NCBI GenBank assembly: GCA_022865545.1
Contig: JALHTA010000120.1
Span: forward strand, 1 to 6,699
Length of the DNA stretch: 6,699 nt
DNA from: Actinomycetota bacterium
GTDB taxonomy: Bacteria > Actinomycetota > Humimicrobiia > Humimicrobiales > Humimicrobiaceae
Direction of reading: 5' to 3'
Shown in pieces: positions 6,531-6,699 of this stretch (the first letter of the stretch is position 1; each line of letters begins with the position of its first letter). Made by a program: the position numbers and the translations under genes. A model generated the notes under the pieces. The model ran no database searches. It was given only the letters and a program-made list of their open reading frames with translations, and was not told where the DNA came from.

Positions 6531-6560
6531 AAAAGTTTGACTTATTGAACTTTTTTTATT
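6531..6560 (+). terminator. Candidate terminator hairpin upstream of the tRNA
   Basis: AAAAGTTTGA (6531-6540) can pair with TTGAACTTTT (6545-6554) over ten positions around the loop CTTA, including two G-U pairs. The T-run extends three bases past the stem to TTTATT. It would end transcription from the membrane protein gene about 120 bases past its stop, before the tRNA. The stem contains only one G-C pair, so its strength is doubtful. Confidence 0.4.
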
Positions 6561-6574
6561 AACATATGCACTTG

Positions 6575-6580
6575 TCTAAT
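6575..6580 (+). promoter_or_regulatory. Possible -10 box for the tRNA gene
   Basis: TCTAAT matches five of six positions of TATAAT and would start transcription near 6587, about 13 bases before the mature tRNA end. No convincing -35 exists at the right distance, where there is only a run of T. It is listed because the tRNA needs a promoter and this is the best match close by. Confidence 0.25.
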
Positions 6581-6599
6581 GATAGACGATCATATTTTT

Positions 6600-6676
6600 G
6601 GGCCCATAGCTCAGTTGGTTAGAGCAGCGCACTCATAATGCGGAGGTCCCAGGTTCAAGTCCTGGTGGGCCCACCA
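6600..6676 (+). tRNA. tRNA with CAT anticodon, probably tRNA-Ile2 (lysidine type)
   Basis: A full cloverleaf of 77 bases with encoded CCA (6674-6676). Acceptor stem GGGCCCA/TGGGCCC is 7 perfect pairs; D stem GCTC/GAGC; anticodon loop CTCATAA with CAT at 6634-6636; variable loop AGGTC; T stem CCAGG/CCTGG with loop TTCAAGT. It is an elongator type, not initiator, because the first acceptor pair G1-C72 is intact. CAT can mean Met or, after lysidine modification by TilS, Ile decoding AUA. The acceptor pairs C4-G69 and C5-G68 match bacterial tRNA-Ile2 and differ from E. coli elongator tRNA-Met, so Ile2 is favoured. Frequent ATA codons in the neighbouring genes fit. The top anticodon-stem position, 27-43, is G-G and unpaired, leaving four pairs. 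Confidence 0.95.
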
Positions 6677-6699
6677 TATATATTTATTATTAATCTTAA

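Noticed and set aside
6600..6699. Integration site for a mobile element at the tRNA 3' end
   Set aside because: No integrase gene and no repeated copy of the tRNA 3' end is visible in the window.
1..6699. Archaeal origin, suggested by AGG/ATA codon use, TATA-like boxes and SD-less starts
   Set aside because: A GGDEF/HD-GYP protein with an intact cyclase and feedback site is strongly bacterial, and several sigma70-like elements are present. The other traits also occur in AT-rich bacteria.

Overview
The window is AT-rich DNA, most likely from an uncultured, probably anaerobic bacterium. The strongest argument for Bacteria is a fused GGDEF/HD-GYP protein, because cyclic-di-GMP enzymes of this type are almost exclusively bacterial. 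Sigma70-like promoter elements, an AGGTGATC Shine-Dalgarno site and a tRNA gene with encoded CCA fit the same view. Arginine is mostly AGA/AGG and isoleucine is often ATA. I cannot assign a phylum from the sequence.

Layout: (1) Bases 1-1356, plus strand, hold the 3' part of a PolX gene (family X DNA polymerase fused to a PHP phosphoesterase). The frame is open through the left edge, so the gene begins outside the window. (2) Bases 1359-2312, minus strand, encode a PflX-like (COG1313) radical SAM protein. It converges on polX with only 2 bp between the stop codons. (3) Bases 2313-2489 are a divergent control region. They hold an 8+8 bp inverted repeat with a perfect extended -10 promoter at its centre, and a second promoter candidate downstream. 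(4) Bases 2490-4316, plus strand, encode a 608-residue receiver-like/PAS/GGDEF/HD-GYP signalling protein. (5) Bases 4324-5625, plus strand, encode a GT-A glycosyltransferase resembling glucosyl-3-phosphoglycerate synthases. It is translationally coupled to the signalling gene. (6) Bases 5756-6409, plus strand, encode an unrecognised single-pass membrane protein with its own candidate promoter. (7) Bases 6600-6676 are a CAT-anticodon tRNA, more likely the AUA-reading tRNA-Ile2 than elongator tRNA-Met. It is preceded by a hairpin region that could act as a terminator.

The signalling gene and the glycosyltransferase look like one operon. The PolX and radical SAM genes appear unrelated to it. I see no mobile element, CRISPR array, phage gene or clear novel multi-gene system. 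The items most worth attention are residue-level departures from family consensus: a receiver without its phosphoacceptor Asp, an HD-GYP domain missing one His of its HH pair beside an apparently intact cyclase, and a PolX whose third catalytic carboxylate is not Asp. The operator-like palindrome over the signalling-gene promoter is also notable.
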